The notes under the pieces: generated by a model | Seen by the model: only the letters and a program-made list of their open reading frames with translations | Databases searched by the model: none | What the model was told of the DNA's origin: nothing | Assembly (NCBI RefSeq): GCF_025905425.1 | Contig: NZ_CP109603.1 | Span: 2,640,001 to 2,704,000 of the forward strand | Direction: 5' to 3' | DNA length: 64,000 bases | DNA from: Pseudomonas putida | GTDB taxonomy: Bacteria; Pseudomonadota; Gammaproteobacteria; Pseudomonadales; Pseudomonadaceae | Program-made: the position numbers and the translations under genes | Part shown: positions 17,820 through 28,308 of the stretch, piece by piece | Numbering within the stretch: the first letter of the stretch is position 1 | Layout: each line of letters opens with the position of its first letter

Positions 17820-18203
17820 AGTTGACCTCTTATTCTTTTTCTGTGAAACCACAGCCCCTTCACTTCGCCCTTTAATTGGCACGTAAGTGCACACTTTATG
17901 TAATGACAAGTGCGGGAGGCATGGGTATTAACGCAGACGGGAAAGCACGCCCCGATGAAACTTCTCATCAGGCTTAATTAATCATTGAAAGCCACTACAC
18001 GCGCACGCCGACTGAACGGGGCATGCCCGGCAAAACAGTGTTTAAACGTGATAAAACCGGGCGCTAACGCTGTTTCATTTTGCCAGTCGGTGTGGTCAAT
18101 CGGAACGCTACAGAGTGCGCACACGCATTGGGATTTGTTGCACACTGGAAGACCCCGGTGACAGTTTGCGCTACGGCCATGAGCAATTGGCCTATCGCGG
18201 CGA
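17820..18203. other. Intergenic leader of the permease, no gene seen
   Basis: This 384-bp region lies between the permease start and the lrp stop and is more AT-rich than its surroundings. I see no plausible coding frame. It contains a CCCGG/CCGGG-flanked stem (about 18025-18064) and AT-rich tracts near 17985, and it probably holds the permease promoter. No confident -35/-10 or operator could be assigned. Confidence 0.5.
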
Positions 18204-18626
18204 TCACATCTTGTAGGTGGAGAGCAAAATGCTGGTCTCGGTGTTTTCGATGTGCGGTATCGAGCGAATGGTGTTCAACGCCCGGTCGAAAGCCTCGAGG
18301 GTGTCGGCACGCAGCTCGGCCATCAAGTCCCAGCGGCCATTGGTGGTGTGGATGGCCACTACGTTGGGATGCCCGCGCAGCGCGTGCTTGACCTCCGCAG
18401 CATGATGGCCGCTGATGCCGATGCTGGTGATCGCCCGTACGCCCTGCTCCAGGGCATCTGACCTGAGGCGAATCGTGTAGCCGATGATCACCCCTTGTTC
18501 TTCAAGCTTGGTGATGCGGTTCTGCACCGTTGCCCTGGCGACCTTCAGCTTCTTCGCGAGGGTAAGGATGGGGGTGCGCGCATTGTCACGCAGCAGCGCG
18601 ATCAGTTCCCGATCTACAGTGTCCAT
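18204..18626 (-). CDS. Lrp/AsnC family transcriptional regulator
   Basis: A protein of 140 residues. An N-terminal winged helix-turn-helix (about 5-60; LAKKLKVARATVQNRITKLEEQGVI) is followed by the RAM ligand-binding domain ending in ETSILLSTYKM. The ATG at 18626 is used; a TTG at 18638 is less likely. It is divergent from ornithine cyclodeaminase and lies between that gene and the permease, so it is the likely amino-acid-responsive switch for both. Confidence 0.92.
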   Translation of the reverse strand: MDTVDRELIALLRDNARTPILTLAKKLKVARATVQNRITKLEEQGVIIGYTIRLRSDALEQGVRAITSIGISGHHAAEVKHALRGHPNVVAIHTTNGRWDLMAELRADTLEAFDRALNTIRSIPHIENTETSILLSTYKM

Positions 18627-18643
18627 GGTGCCTGCCAAATTAT

Positions 18644-18674
18644 CAGATTGTTATTCTGGGGTGGCAGATTGTCT
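18644..18674. promoter_or_regulatory. Phased CAGATTGT repeats, probable Lrp-type operator
   Basis: CAGATTGTTATTCTG (18644-18658, CAGA/TCTG dyad) is followed by a second CAGATTGTCT starting at 18665, 21 bp later, or two helical turns. The sites lie just upstream of the lrp start and face the ocd gene, as expected for an autoregulated Lrp/AsnC protein that wraps DNA. Confidence 0.5.
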
Positions 18675-18817
18675 AGAAAGTTGACGAAACTGGCAACCTG
18701 CTCTCTTCAATTTGACTCAACCTTTCATCACACTCTTCGTGCTGGCAACCCCTCAACAATCTTAAGCGTTCACCCTGCACGGACTGAGGTGAGAACGCAC
18801 ACATAAGGTGCAAGAGC

Positions 18818-19870
18818 ATGACGTATTTCATTGATGTTCCAACGATGTCCGATTTGGTGCAGGACATTGGCGTAGCCCCCTTCATTGGCGAACTGGCCGC
18901 GGCCCTACGTGAAGACTTTAAACGCTGGCAGGACTTTGATAAGTCGGCACGTGTTGCCAGCCATTCGGAAGTGGGTGTCATCGAATTGATGCCCGTCGCG
19001 GACACGCATCGCTATGCGTTCAAATACGTCAACGGGCACCCGGCCAATACCGCGAAAGACCTGCATACGGTCATGGCCTTTGGCGTGTTGGCCGATGTGG
19101 CAACGGGCTACCCGGTGCTGTTGTCGGAACTGACCATCGCCACCGCCCTGCGCACTGCCGCAACGTCATTGATGGCTGCGCAGGCACTGGCTCGGCCGAA
19201 CGCGAAAAAAATGGCGCTGATCGGCAATGGCGCGCAAAGCGAATTCCAGGCGCTGGCCTTCCACAAGCACCTGGGCATCGAAGAAATCGTCGCCTTCGAC
19301 ACCGACCCGCTGGCCACCGCCAAACTGATCGCCAACCTCAAGGAATACAGCGGCCTTACCATTCGCAAAGCCAACTCCGTGGCAGAGGCAGTCAAAGGTG
19401 TCGACATCATCACCACCGTGACCGCTGACAAAGCCTACGCAACCATCATCACCCCCGACATGCTCGAACCTGGTATGCACTTGAACGCCGTGGGTGGCGA
19501 CTGCCCAGGCAAGACCGAACTGCATGCCGACGTACTGCGCAAAGCGCGCGTGTTTGTCGAGTACGAACCGCAAACCCGTATCGAAGGTGACATCCAGCAG
19601 TTGCCCGCCGACTTCCCGGTCGTGGACCTCTGGCGTGTACTGCGTGGCGAAATCGAAGGCCGTCAAAGCGACAGCCAGGTAACGGTGTTCGACTCGGTGG
19701 GCTTCGCGCTCGAAGACTATACCGTACTACGGTACGTACTACAGGAAGCCGAAAAGCGCGGCATGGGTTCGAAGATCGACCTGGTGCCTTGGGTTGACGA
19801 AGACCCGAAGGACCTGTTCAGCCATACCCGCGGCCGCGCTGCAAAAAGCCGTATCCGACGCGTTGCATAA
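18818..19870 (+). CDS. ocd: Ornithine cyclodeaminase
   Basis: A protein of 350 residues, the length of the structurally studied P. putida enzyme. The NAD-binding loop ALIGNGAQSEFQALAF is at about 134-149. The catalytic residues reported for that enzyme fall at the right numbers: K69 (in YAFKYVNGHP) and D228 (in VGGDCPGKTEL). It converts L-ornithine to L-proline and ammonia using enzyme-bound NAD. It is followed after 23 bp by ctlX, so the pair makes ornithine from citrulline and then proline. The divergent lrp gene probably controls it. Confidence 0.95.
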   Translation: MTYFIDVPTMSDLVQDIGVAPFIGELAAALREDFKRWQDFDKSARVASHSEVGVIELMPVADTHRYAFKYVNGHPANTAKDLHTVMAFGVLADVATGYPVLLSELTIATALRTAATSLMAAQALARPNAKKMALIGNGAQSEFQALAFHKHLGIEEIVAFDTDPLATAKLIANLKEYSGLTIRKANSVAEAVKGVDIITTVTADKAYATIITPDMLEPGMHLNAVGGDCPGKTELHADVLRKARVFVEYEPQTRIEGDIQQLPADFPVVDLWRVLRGEIEGRQSDSQVTVFDSVGFALEDYTVLRYVLQEAEKRGMGSKIDLVPWVDEDPKDLFSHTRGRAAKSRIRRVA

Positions 19871-19893
19871 CCTTCTCACTCTCGGTATTTCAG

Positions 19894-20853
19894 ATGGCAT
19901 TTCCAACGCGTTCGATTCAGGCACCTGCGGCAGTGGTAATGGTCAGGCCGCATGCCTTCACCCCCAACCCGGAAACAGCGGCAGATAACTCGTTCCAGAG
20001 CACCCACCCCGACATCGGCGCACAGCACCTGGCCGAGGTCGCCCGCGACGAGGTCACGCAGGCGGCAGGAAGGCTCGAAGCGGAAGGTGTACGGGTTCAC
20101 CTGTTCGATGACTTCGGCGAGCAGAACACACCGGATTCGGTGTTCCCGAACAACTGGTTCTCCACTCACCCCGGAGGCCACATCGCGATCTACTCGATGT
20201 ACTCGCGCAATCGCCGGCGCGAGCGGCGTGCGGATGTCATCGAGATGCTCAAACACGAGTACCGCGTGCAGGATGTGATCGACTATTCCGGCCTGGAACA
20301 GGACGAGCTGTTTCTTGAGGGTACTGGCGCGATGGTATTCGACCACCTGTCCAGGGTCGCCTATACCGCGCGTTCCAACCGCGCCGACCCAATCGCCCTC
20401 GAGCGTTTCAGCACGCACTTCAATTTCGAGCCCATGGTGTTCGACACGGCAGACGAGCAAGGCACGCCGATCTATCACACCAACGTGCTGATGTGCGTGG
20501 CAACCGAGTTTGCGCTGGTGGGGTTCGACACGTTCACCAACCCCGCCCGCGCGCAGGAGGTGCGTATGCGGCTGATCGAATCGGGCCGTGACGTCATCGA
20601 CCTGAGCAACCAGCAGATCAGCCAGTTTGCCGGCAACGCCATCGAGCTTTCTGGCCTGGACGGCCGAATCCTCGCGCTCTCGCGAAAAGCGTTCGACAGC
20701 CTTACAGGTGAACAGCGTCAACGCATCGAGCGTTCGGCGCGGCTGGTACCGCTGGATGTGCCGACCATTGAAATGGCAGGTGGCTCGGTGCGCTGCATGA
20801 TCGCGGGGATTCACCTGTCACCACGAAGCCCGAGGGCGCTTTCGGTCAATTGA
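19894..20853 (+). CDS. ctlX: Citrulline utilization hydrolase CtlX (arginine deiminase-related)
   Basis: A protein of 319 residues of the amidinotransferase/deiminase fold: VMVRPHAF at the start, VFPNNWFSTHP near residue 85, a conserved His in YHTNVLMCVATEFALVG, and a C-terminal Cys in GGSVRCMIAG as the likely nucleophile. The family hydrolyses citrulline to ornithine, CO2 and ammonia. It is co-directional with ocd (23 bp gap), which uses the product. The repeat array begins 31 bp after the stop. Confidence 0.85.
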   Translation: MAFPTRSIQAPAAVVMVRPHAFTPNPETAADNSFQSTHPDIGAQHLAEVARDEVTQAAGRLEAEGVRVHLFDDFGEQNTPDSVFPNNWFSTHPGGHIAIYSMYSRNRRRERRADVIEMLKHEYRVQDVIDYSGLEQDELFLEGTGAMVFDHLSRVAYTARSNRADPIALERFSTHFNFEPMVFDTADEQGTPIYHTNVLMCVATEFALVGFDTFTNPARAQEVRMRLIESGRDVIDLSNQQISQFAGNAIELSGLDGRILALSRKAFDSLTGEQRQRIERSARLVPLDVPTIEMAGGSVRCMIAGIHLSPRSPRALSVN

Positions 20854-21056
20854 TTCAACGTAACTTGCAGAAGATCAACCGAACCTGTGGGAGCTTGCCC
20901 CGCGAACACCGGCGAAGCCGGTGCCATGCTCCGCGTGGCCTCATTCGCGGGGCAAGCCCGCTCCCACAATGACCCCTGTTCTCTGCGTGACAGCGCAACC
21001 CCAAGAGGCGGGGCAATCCCATAGAAGAAAAGTTAACGCTTTGATTTAGCAGCAAA

Positions 21057-21587
21057 CCTGTGGGAGCGGGCTTGCCCCGCGAACACCGGCGAAGCCGGTG
21101 CCATGCTCCGCGTGGCCTCATTCGCGGGGCAAGCCCGCTGCCACAGTGACCATTGTTCTCTGTGTGGCAGCGCAACCCCAAGAAGCTGGGCAATCCCATA
21201 GAAGAAAAGTTAACGCTTTGATTTAGCAGCAAACCTGTGGGAGCGGGCTTGCCCTGCGAACACCGGCGAAGCCGGTGCCATGCTCCGCGCGGTCTCATTC
21301 GCGGGGCAAGCCCGCTCCCACAATGACCATTGTTCTCTGTGTGGCAGCGCAACCCCAAGAAGCTGGGCAATCCCATAGAAGAAAAGTTAACGCTTTGATT
21401 TAGCAGCAAACCTGTGGGAGCGGGCTTGCCCCGCGAACACCGGCGAAGCCGGTGCCATGCTCCGCGTGGCTTCATTCGCGGGGCAAGCCCGCTCCCACAA
21501 TGACCATTGTTCTCTGTGTGGCAGCGCAACCCCAAGAAGCTGGGCAATCCCATAGAAGAAAAGTTAACGCTTTGATTTAGCAGCAAA
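21057..21587. repeat. Higher-order repeat block A (REPIN units 2-3-4)
   Basis: Units 2, 3 and 4 carry private variants that recur in the same order in units 5, 6 and 7: GCTGCCACAGTG in 2 and 5, TGCCCTGCG with CGCGGTCTC in 3 and 6, and GTGGCTT in 4 and 7. This marks a 531-bp three-unit duplication. Confidence 0.85.
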
Positions 21588-22076
21588 CCTGTGGGAGCGG
21601 GCTTGCCCGCGAACACCGGCGAAGCCGGTGCCAAGCTCCGCGTGGCCTCATTCGCGGGGCAAGCCCGCTGCCACAGTGACCATTGTTCTCTGTGTGGCAG
21701 CGCAACCCCAAGAAGCTGGGCAATCCCATAGAAGAAAAGTTAACGCTTTGATTTAGCAGCAAACCTGTGGGAGCGGGCTTGCCCTGCGAACACCGGCGAA
21801 GCCGGTGCCATGCTCCGCGCGGTCTCATTCGCGGGGCAAGCCCGCTCCCACAATGACCATTGTTCTCTGTGTGGCAGCGCAACCCCAAGAAGCTGGGCAA
21901 TCCCATAGAAGAAAAGTTAACGCTTTGATTTAGCAGCAAACCTGTGGGAGCGGGCATGCCCGCGACCCCCGGCGAAGCCGGTGCCATGCTCCGCGTGGCT
22001 TAATTCGCGGGGCAAGCCCGCTCCCACAATGACCATTGTTCTCTGTGTGGCAGCGCAACCCCAAGAAGCTGGGCAA
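21588..22076. repeat. Higher-order repeat block B (REPIN units 5-6-7)
   Basis: This block matches block A unit by unit at an offset of 530-531 bp. It has a few newer changes: a one-base deletion in unit 5, and changed left arms in units 5 and 7. Its final spacer is cut short near 22076. Confidence 0.85.
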
Positions 22077-22124
22077 CCTCCCGCAAGACCCCGCCAAATC
22101 AGTAAGTGATGTGTGGTCTACGTG

Positions 22125-22640
22125 TTACTGCACGACCCCACATGCCACACGGGCACCGCCACCGCCCAGTTTTTCGGGATGGTCGCTGTGATTGTCACCA
22201 CCGGCATGCACCATCAGCGCATGGCCTTTGAAGTCCGAGGCCTTGAGGCGTGGCGCGAGTACCGGGTAGGTGGCCTTGCCATCGGCACCGACGTACAAGG
22301 CTGGCAAGTCGCCACGGTGGCCGCTGTCATCAAAGGGGCCTTTGTGCGCCTGGGTCGCGTCCGGGTCCCAGTGGCCACCCGCCGCACCGGCAGGCACAGC
22401 TTTGCCGTTTTCCTCGGTGGGTGCGCAAGACGCATTCTGGTGCAGGTGGAAACCGTGCACGCCAGGCGGCAGGTCCTTCAGATCAGGGGTCAGCAAGGCG
22501 CCGTATTTGCTCTGCTCGATGCTGATGGTCCCTATCGACTTGCCTGCGCCGTCGGGGCCTGCCAGCTTGAGTTCCACCGTCTGGGCGGCCTGGGCAAGGC
22601 CGGCGCTGGCCAGTATTGCGACGAATAGCGCTGCTTTCAT
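22125..22640 (-). CDS. sodC: Periplasmic Cu/Zn superoxide dismutase
   Basis: A protein of 171 residues with a Sec signal peptide of about 18 residues. All metal ligands are visible in order: the HLH pair (HGFHLHQNASC), GGHWDPD, AHKG, GHRGD and the MVHAGGDNHSD histidine; the two disulfide Cys residues are in NASC and RVACGVV. It converts superoxide to peroxide in the periplasm. ATG at 22640 is preceded by GGAGA. It converges on the REPIN array. Confidence 0.94.
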   Translation of the reverse strand: MKAALFVAILASAGLAQAAQTVELKLAGPDGAGKSIGTISIEQSKYGALLTPDLKDLPPGVHGFHLHQNASCAPTEENGKAVPAGAAGGHWDPDATQAHKGPFDDSGHRGDLPALYVGADGKATYPVLAPRLKASDFKGHALMVHAGGDNHSDHPEKLGGGGARVACGVVQ

Positions 22641-22758
22641 GTGTTTCTCCATAGCGTGGGGAAGAGGGATGTCATACCCAGATAACAGGTAGGACTGCAC
22701 AGCCTGTCAGGTATTCCATTCGGCCACAGACTGAAACACTTCCCTGGCACCACGGGTG

Positions 22759-23640
22759 TCAGATCCCACCCCCCGCCAGCAACTGCGTCATGACCTCGGC
22801 CAATGCCTTGACCATCACATCCGCCGTGGGCCGATGCACGATGACGATCTCGTAGCTGTCGACCTCGGGCAGCCCTTGTTCACCCCCCAGTACCCGGTGT
22901 TCGCGCGTTGCCGCCCGAGGCGGCAGCAGGCTGATGCCCATGCCATCGGCTACCGCAGCCTGGATGCCGCTGAGGCTGGAGCTGGTGAAGCTGATACGCC
23001 AACGCCGGCCCATGCCTTCGATGGCGGTGATCATGTCGTCTCGGTACAACCCGCGTGGCGGGAAAGTCACCAACGGAATCGGGTCAAGTTCGAAGGACGG
23101 CATGCGCGCACTGTCTATCCATTGCAGACGCTCTGGCCAGCAGGCCACCCCCTCGCGGCTGTTGCGCCGCTGTTTCAGCAGCACCAGGTCAAGTTCACCA
23201 TTGTCATAGGCCTGGCTGAGGTCGCGGCACAGCCCGCTGGTCACCTCCAGTTTGACCTGCGGGTGCAGCCGGCTGAACGCCGACAGGGCATTGGTAGTGC
23301 GCCCGCCGACGAAGTCTTCGGGCACGCCCAGGCGCACGGTGACACCGACCATCGCCCCTGCCAGCGCTTCGAGCATCTGGTCGTTCAAGGCCAGCATATG
23401 GCGGGCATAACCGAGCAAGGTCTGCCCGGCGTCGGTCGGCAGCACATCACGGTTGCCGCGCACCAGTAAACGGTGGCCGACCATTTCTTCGAGCCGGCGC
23501 ACCTTTTGGCTGATGGTGGACTGGGTCGAGTGCAGGCGTGCGGCCGCAGTGGTGAAACTGCCGCAATCGGCCACCACGACAATAGCGCGCAGCAGGTCGA
23601 GGTCGAACAGGGCTCTATTCGATTTCACGCTGATAGACAT
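22759..23640 (-). CDS. LysR family transcriptional regulator
   Basis: A protein of 293 residues. The helix-turn-helix (SFTTAAARLHSTQSTISQKVRRLEEMVG) lies at about 23-52, followed by a LysR substrate-binding domain with VAVAD-type effector residues. The start is ATG at 23640. It lies 70 bp upstream of sodC's neighbourhood and downstream of ggt on the same strand. It may regulate ggt, but no binding site was seen. Confidence 0.88.
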   Translation of the reverse strand: MSISVKSNRALFDLDLLRAIVVVADCGSFTTAAARLHSTQSTISQKVRRLEEMVGHRLLVRGNRDVLPTDAGQTLLGYARHMLALNDQMLEALAGAMVGVTVRLGVPEDFVGGRTTNALSAFSRLHPQVKLEVTSGLCRDLSQAYDNGELDLVLLKQRRNSREGVACWPERLQWIDSARMPSFELDPIPLVTFPPRGLYRDDMITAIEGMGRRWRISFTSSSLSGIQAAVADGMGISLLPPRAATREHRVLGGEQGLPEVDSYEIVIVHRPTADVMVKALAEVMTQLLAGGGI

Positions 23641-23710
23641 CTTGGTATTCAACTTCTGAATGGCAAGATAGCGTTCTATCACGCCACCTCACGCCCCGCA
23701 ACGCGCGCAC

Positions 23711-25501
23711 TCAATCGCCGAGCGCCTCGCCTTCACGCCGTGGATCGGCGCCGCCTGACCAGCCGACGGCAGTGCGCTGGATGATCTGCATGCCGCTGGT
23801 CATGGTCATGGGCGTCACCTCATGGCCCCACGCCGCCAGTTGCCGGATCAGCGCCGGGCTGGTCAGTTGCGCTTCCACTTCGGTACCGGCATTGCGGCTG
23901 CCAAAATTGGGCAGGTTGCTGGCTTGTTGCGGGTCGAGTTGCCAGTCCAGCAAGCCGACCAGGGCTTTATTCACGTAGCCGATGATTTGCGAGCCTCCGG
24001 GGGAGCCGAGGCTGGCCACCAGCTCCCCCGAGGCGCGAGAAAATACCAAGGTCGGCGCCATGGCCGACAATGGCCGCTTGCCCGGCTCGACCCGATTCGC
24101 CACAGGTTTACCCTGCTCCTGCGGCAGAAACGAGAAATCGGTCAGGTGGTTGTTCAGCAGAAAGCCCTTGACCATCAGGTGCGCGCCGAACGCCGCTTCG
24201 ACCGACGTGGTCATTGCCAAGGCCTGGCCGCTGTCGTCCACGGCAGAAAGATGCGAAGTGGAGATACGCAGCGGCGAACGGTCGGGGGCCATGGCCAGGT
24301 CGGCGCCCTGCGGGGTGCCTGGGCGGGCGCGCTTCATGCTGTAATTACCGATCAGCGCGGCGCGATCGGCGAGGTAAGCAGGGCTGGTCAGGGCCTTGAC
24401 CGGCACCGGTACATAGTCGCTGTCGGCGAGGTACTGGGCACGGTCGGCGTAGGCCAGGCGTTCGGCTTCTGCGATCAGGTGGACCGCCAGCGGCGCAGGT
24501 TCCAGGCCGGCGAGCGTTGACGTCACCTTTGGTGGCAATGCGGCGAGGTCATACTGCGGCGAAGTGCCTTGCAGCGCGTCGAGGATGCCCAAGGTCTGCA
24601 GTATGGCCACCCCGCCCGAAGAAGGCGGCGGCATGCCACAGATCCGCCAGGCTTTGTACGGGCCGCACACGGGTTCGCGCACCTGCGCCCGGTACTGGCG
24701 CAAGTCCTGCAGCGACAGTTGCCCGGCATTGGCATGCGCCTGCACCTTGGCGACAATCGCCTCGGCCACCTCACCGGTATAGAACGCGTCTGGCCCCTGC
24801 GCCGCGATGCGCTCCAGCGTCTGTGCAAGCTCGGGGTTACGCAGCATCGTGCCGACCGGCAGCGGCTTGCCGTTATCACCCAGGAAGTACCGGGCCATGG
24901 CGGGGGAGCTTGCGACATAAGGGTCAGCTGCCAGCAAGGTGTGCAGCCGCTCGGAGACCGGAAAGCCCTTTTGCGCAAGCGTGATCGCGGGCGCGAACAG
25001 GGCCCGCCACGGCAGCTTGCCATGCTGCTCATGTGCCAGTTTCAGCGCCCGCAGCACGCCGGGAACGCCTACCGCACGCCCACCGATCTGTGCCTCCCTG
25101 AAAGGCATCGGGGTGCCGTCGGCTTGTAGGAACAGCGATTCCGTGACCGTTGCAGGCGCCGCCTCACGGCCGTCGAATGCCTGCACCCGGTTGCCGTCCC
25201 AATACAGTATGAAGGCCCCGCCACCAATGCCGCTGGACTGCGGCTCGACCAGGGTAAGCACCATCTGCATGGCGATCGCCGCATCGATGGCACTGCCCCC
25301 GGCGCGCAGCATCGCACGCCCCGCTTCGCTGGCCAGCGGGTTGGCCGCCGCCGCCATGTGCCGACTGGCGTGCACGGGTTGCAGGCCGCTGCGGTAGCCG
25401 GACTGCAGTTCGGGGGGTGCGGGCAGCACCTGGTCGGCCCAGGCCCAGCCAGTGGTAGTGGCTAGGCACAGGGCGGTTATCAGTTGCCCGGAAAATCTCA
25501 T
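23711..25501 (-). CDS. ggt: Gamma-glutamyltransferase
   Basis: A protein of 596 residues, the full family length. The signal peptide is about 1-22. The catalytic Thr that becomes the N-terminus of the small subunit after self-cleavage is T415 (STSHLSAVD), and the GGG-type oxyanion loop (GSPGGSQIIGY) follows. It cleaves glutathione and other gamma-glutamyl compounds in the periplasm, supplying Glu and Cys-Gly. It is a single gene with a small gap to the downstream lysR. Confidence 0.94.
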   Translation of the reverse strand: MRFSGQLITALCLATTTGWAWADQVLPAPPELQSGYRSGLQPVHASRHMAAAANPLASEAGRAMLRAGGSAIDAAIAMQMVLTLVEPQSSGIGGGAFILYWDGNRVQAFDGREAAPATVTESLFLQADGTPMPFREAQIGGRAVGVPGVLRALKLAHEQHGKLPWRALFAPAITLAQKGFPVSERLHTLLAADPYVASSPAMARYFLGDNGKPLPVGTMLRNPELAQTLERIAAQGPDAFYTGEVAEAIVAKVQAHANAGQLSLQDLRQYRAQVREPVCGPYKAWRICGMPPPSSGGVAILQTLGILDALQGTSPQYDLAALPPKVTSTLAGLEPAPLAVHLIAEAERLAYADRAQYLADSDYVPVPVKALTSPAYLADRAALIGNYSMKRARPGTPQGADLAMAPDRSPLRISTSHLSAVDDSGQALAMTTSVEAAFGAHLMVKGFLLNNHLTDFSFLPQEQGKPVANRVEPGKRPLSAMAPTLVFSRASGELVASLGSPGGSQIIGYVNKALVGLLDWQLDPQQASNLPNFGSRNAGTEVEAQLTSPALIRQLAAWGHEVTPMTMTSGMQIIQRTAVGWSGGADPRREGEALGD

Positions 25502-25583
25502 CAGCTTGCTTCCTGCCTTTCCTGTTCAGCAGGCCACAGTCTGTCATGCCCCAAGTCGAGTGCAAGCCTTGGGGCAGCTTTCC

Positions 25584-26921
<1,338 letters not shown>

Positions 26922-26943
26922 TTAACGGACAGGCATAGCCCAC

Positions 26944-27822
26944 ATGAAATCCACCCTCCCCGGCATTCCGTTGTTCCAGCTGTATGGCGAAAACCAGGCA
27001 TGGCCCGGCACCGACCTGCTGCACTGCGAGTCGATCCCGGCACGCAGCCGTCTGCATCACTGGGAAATCAAGCCGCACCAGCACGCGGAGCTGTTCCAGC
27101 TGTTGTATGTGCAGCGTGGCCAGGCCGAAGTGGAAATCGAAGGGGTACGCAGCGCGATCAGCCAGGCCGCCATCCAGGTGGTACCGCCATTGACCGTGCA
27201 CGGCTTTCGCTTCAGTGCCGACATCCAGGGGCATGTGCTGACCTTCGGCACGGCGCTGGTGGCCGGCCTGGAGCAGCAACTGGGCGCGCCGCTGGGTATG
27301 CTTGCCGCGCCGGCGTGCTATGCGCTGGGCAAGGACCGCCAGCGCTTGCGCAGCCTGATCGACACGTTGCAGCAGGAGTACCAGGGTAACGCCCCGGCCC
27401 GGGCGACGATGCTGCAGGCGTTGGTCACAGCGCTGATGGTCTGGATCAGCCGCCAGCAGCAACTGGGGCAGGCACCACGCAACCGTGACGAACGTGACCG
27501 GCAGCTGCTCGGGCAATACCTGCGCCTGGTCGAGGGGCACTACCGCGAGCACCTGTCGGTGGAGGATTTTGCTGCACGCCTGAATGTTTCGAGCCTGCAG
27601 CTCAACCAGCTGTGCAGGGCGTTGAGTGGCCAGACCGCTTTGCAGGTGGTGCACCAGCGGCTGCTGCTGGAGGCGCGGCGCAACTTGCTCTATACGCGCA
27701 TGAGAATCGGGCAGTTGTCGGATAGCCTGGGGTTCACCGACCCGACCTACTTTGCGCGGTTCTTCAAGCGCCTGACGGGGCAGACGCCCAATGGTTATCG
27801 CCGCTTGGCCGTGCCTGAATAA
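26944..27822 (+). CDS. pobR: AraC family activator of 4-hydroxybenzoate catabolism
   Basis: A protein of 292 residues. The N-terminal cupin-like sensor (HHWEIKPHQHAELFQLLYVQ) and the C-terminal AraC DNA-binding domain (about 195-290; LNVSSLQLNQLCRALSG, GFTDPTYFARFFKRLTG) fit the AraC-type PobR of Pseudomonas. It is divergent from pobA across 172 bp. It should activate pobA in response to 4-hydroxybenzoate. Confidence 0.9.
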   Translation: MKSTLPGIPLFQLYGENQAWPGTDLLHCESIPARSRLHHWEIKPHQHAELFQLLYVQRGQAEVEIEGVRSAISQAAIQVVPPLTVHGFRFSADIQGHVLTFGTALVAGLEQQLGAPLGMLAAPACYALGKDRQRLRSLIDTLQQEYQGNAPARATMLQALVTALMVWISRQQQLGQAPRNRDERDRQLLGQYLRLVEGHYREHLSVEDFAARLNVSSLQLNQLCRALSGQTALQVVHQRLLLEARRNLLYTRMRIGQLSDSLGFTDPTYFARFFKRLTGQTPNGYRRLAVPE

Positions 27823-27831
27823 CGCCCCTGC

Positions 27832-27847
27832 TTGACGTATACGTCAA
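27832..27847 (+). promoter_or_regulatory. Palindromic operator, probable MerR/LiuR-type site
   Basis: TTGACGTATACGTCAA is a perfect 16-bp palindrome 42 bp upstream of the merR ATG. Its position and size fit an operator lying in the promoter spacer, as MerR family proteins use. This implies autoregulation of the merR/HMG-CoA lyase operon. Confidence 0.65.
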
Positions 27848-27889
27848 CCTGCATTCAGGATAGCCCCATACCCTACGCCGAGCCCCAGC

Positions 27890-28288
27890 ATGAGCCTGCA
27901 GACCTACAGCATCTCCGACCTGTCCCGCGAGTTGGACATCACCACCCGCGCCATCCGCTTCTACGAGGAACAGGGCTTGCTGAGCCCCGAGCGGCGCGGC
28001 CTGGAACGCATCTATTCAGCCCGTGACAAGGTCAGCCTCAAACTCATCCTGCGCGGCAAGCGCATTGGTTTCTCCCTCGCCGAATGCCGTGAACTGATCG
28101 AGCTGTACGACCCCACCAGCGGCAATCTCAAGCAGCTCAACAGCATGCTGGTGAAAATCGCCGAGCGCCGGGCCCAGCTGGAGCAGCAGATGCTCGACAT
28201 CCACCAGATGCAGCTCGAGCTCGACACCGCCCAGGAACGCTGTGAACAGGCCCTGGCCGCGACCTTGAACAATAAAGACAACCGTTGA
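27890..28288 (+). CDS. MerR family regulator, LiuR-like
   Basis: A protein of 132 residues with the MerR DNA-binding domain at the N-terminus (YSISDLSRELDITTRAIRFYEEQGLLSP) followed by a coiled-coil dimerisation helix (about 80-125) and no metal-binding Cys. This matches LiuR-type regulators of branched-chain amino-acid breakdown. Its last codons overlap the non-coding leader of the HMG-CoA lyase gene, 20 bp away, and the two should be co-transcribed. Confidence 0.85.
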   Translation: MSLQTYSISDLSRELDITTRAIRFYEEQGLLSPERRGLERIYSARDKVSLKLILRGKRIGFSLAECRELIELYDPTSGNLKQLNSMLVKIAERRAQLEQQMLDIHQMQLELDTAQERCEQALAATLNNKDNR

Positions 28289-28308
28289 TCCGCCACAGGA
28301 AACCCGCC

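Larger units (their letters stand above)
20884..22076. repeat. Tandem array of seven REPIN units (about 177 bp each)
   Basis: Seven head-to-tail units start with CCTGTGGGAG at 20884, 21057, 21234, 21411, 21588, 21764 and 21941. Each has an outer REP inverted pair (GTGGGAGCGGGCTTGCCCCG and its complement) around an inner hairpin CACCGGC-GAA-GCCGGTG, then an 87-bp spacer with GTTAACGCTTTGATTTAGCA. Unit 1 is shorter and diverged; unit 7 stops inside its spacer. Open frames read through it on the minus strand are by-products of the repeat. It lies between the convergent ctlX and sodC genes. Confidence 0.95.

Noticed and set aside
20855..21987. Long minus-strand open frames with a repeated Gly/Leu-rich protein
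   Set aside because: They are the translation of the tandem REPIN units: the period equals the DNA repeat, there is no ribosome site, and the frame breaks where a unit has an indel.
20884..22076. CRISPR array
   Set aside because: The units are about 177 bp and palindromic, with near-identical spacers. No cas genes are present.
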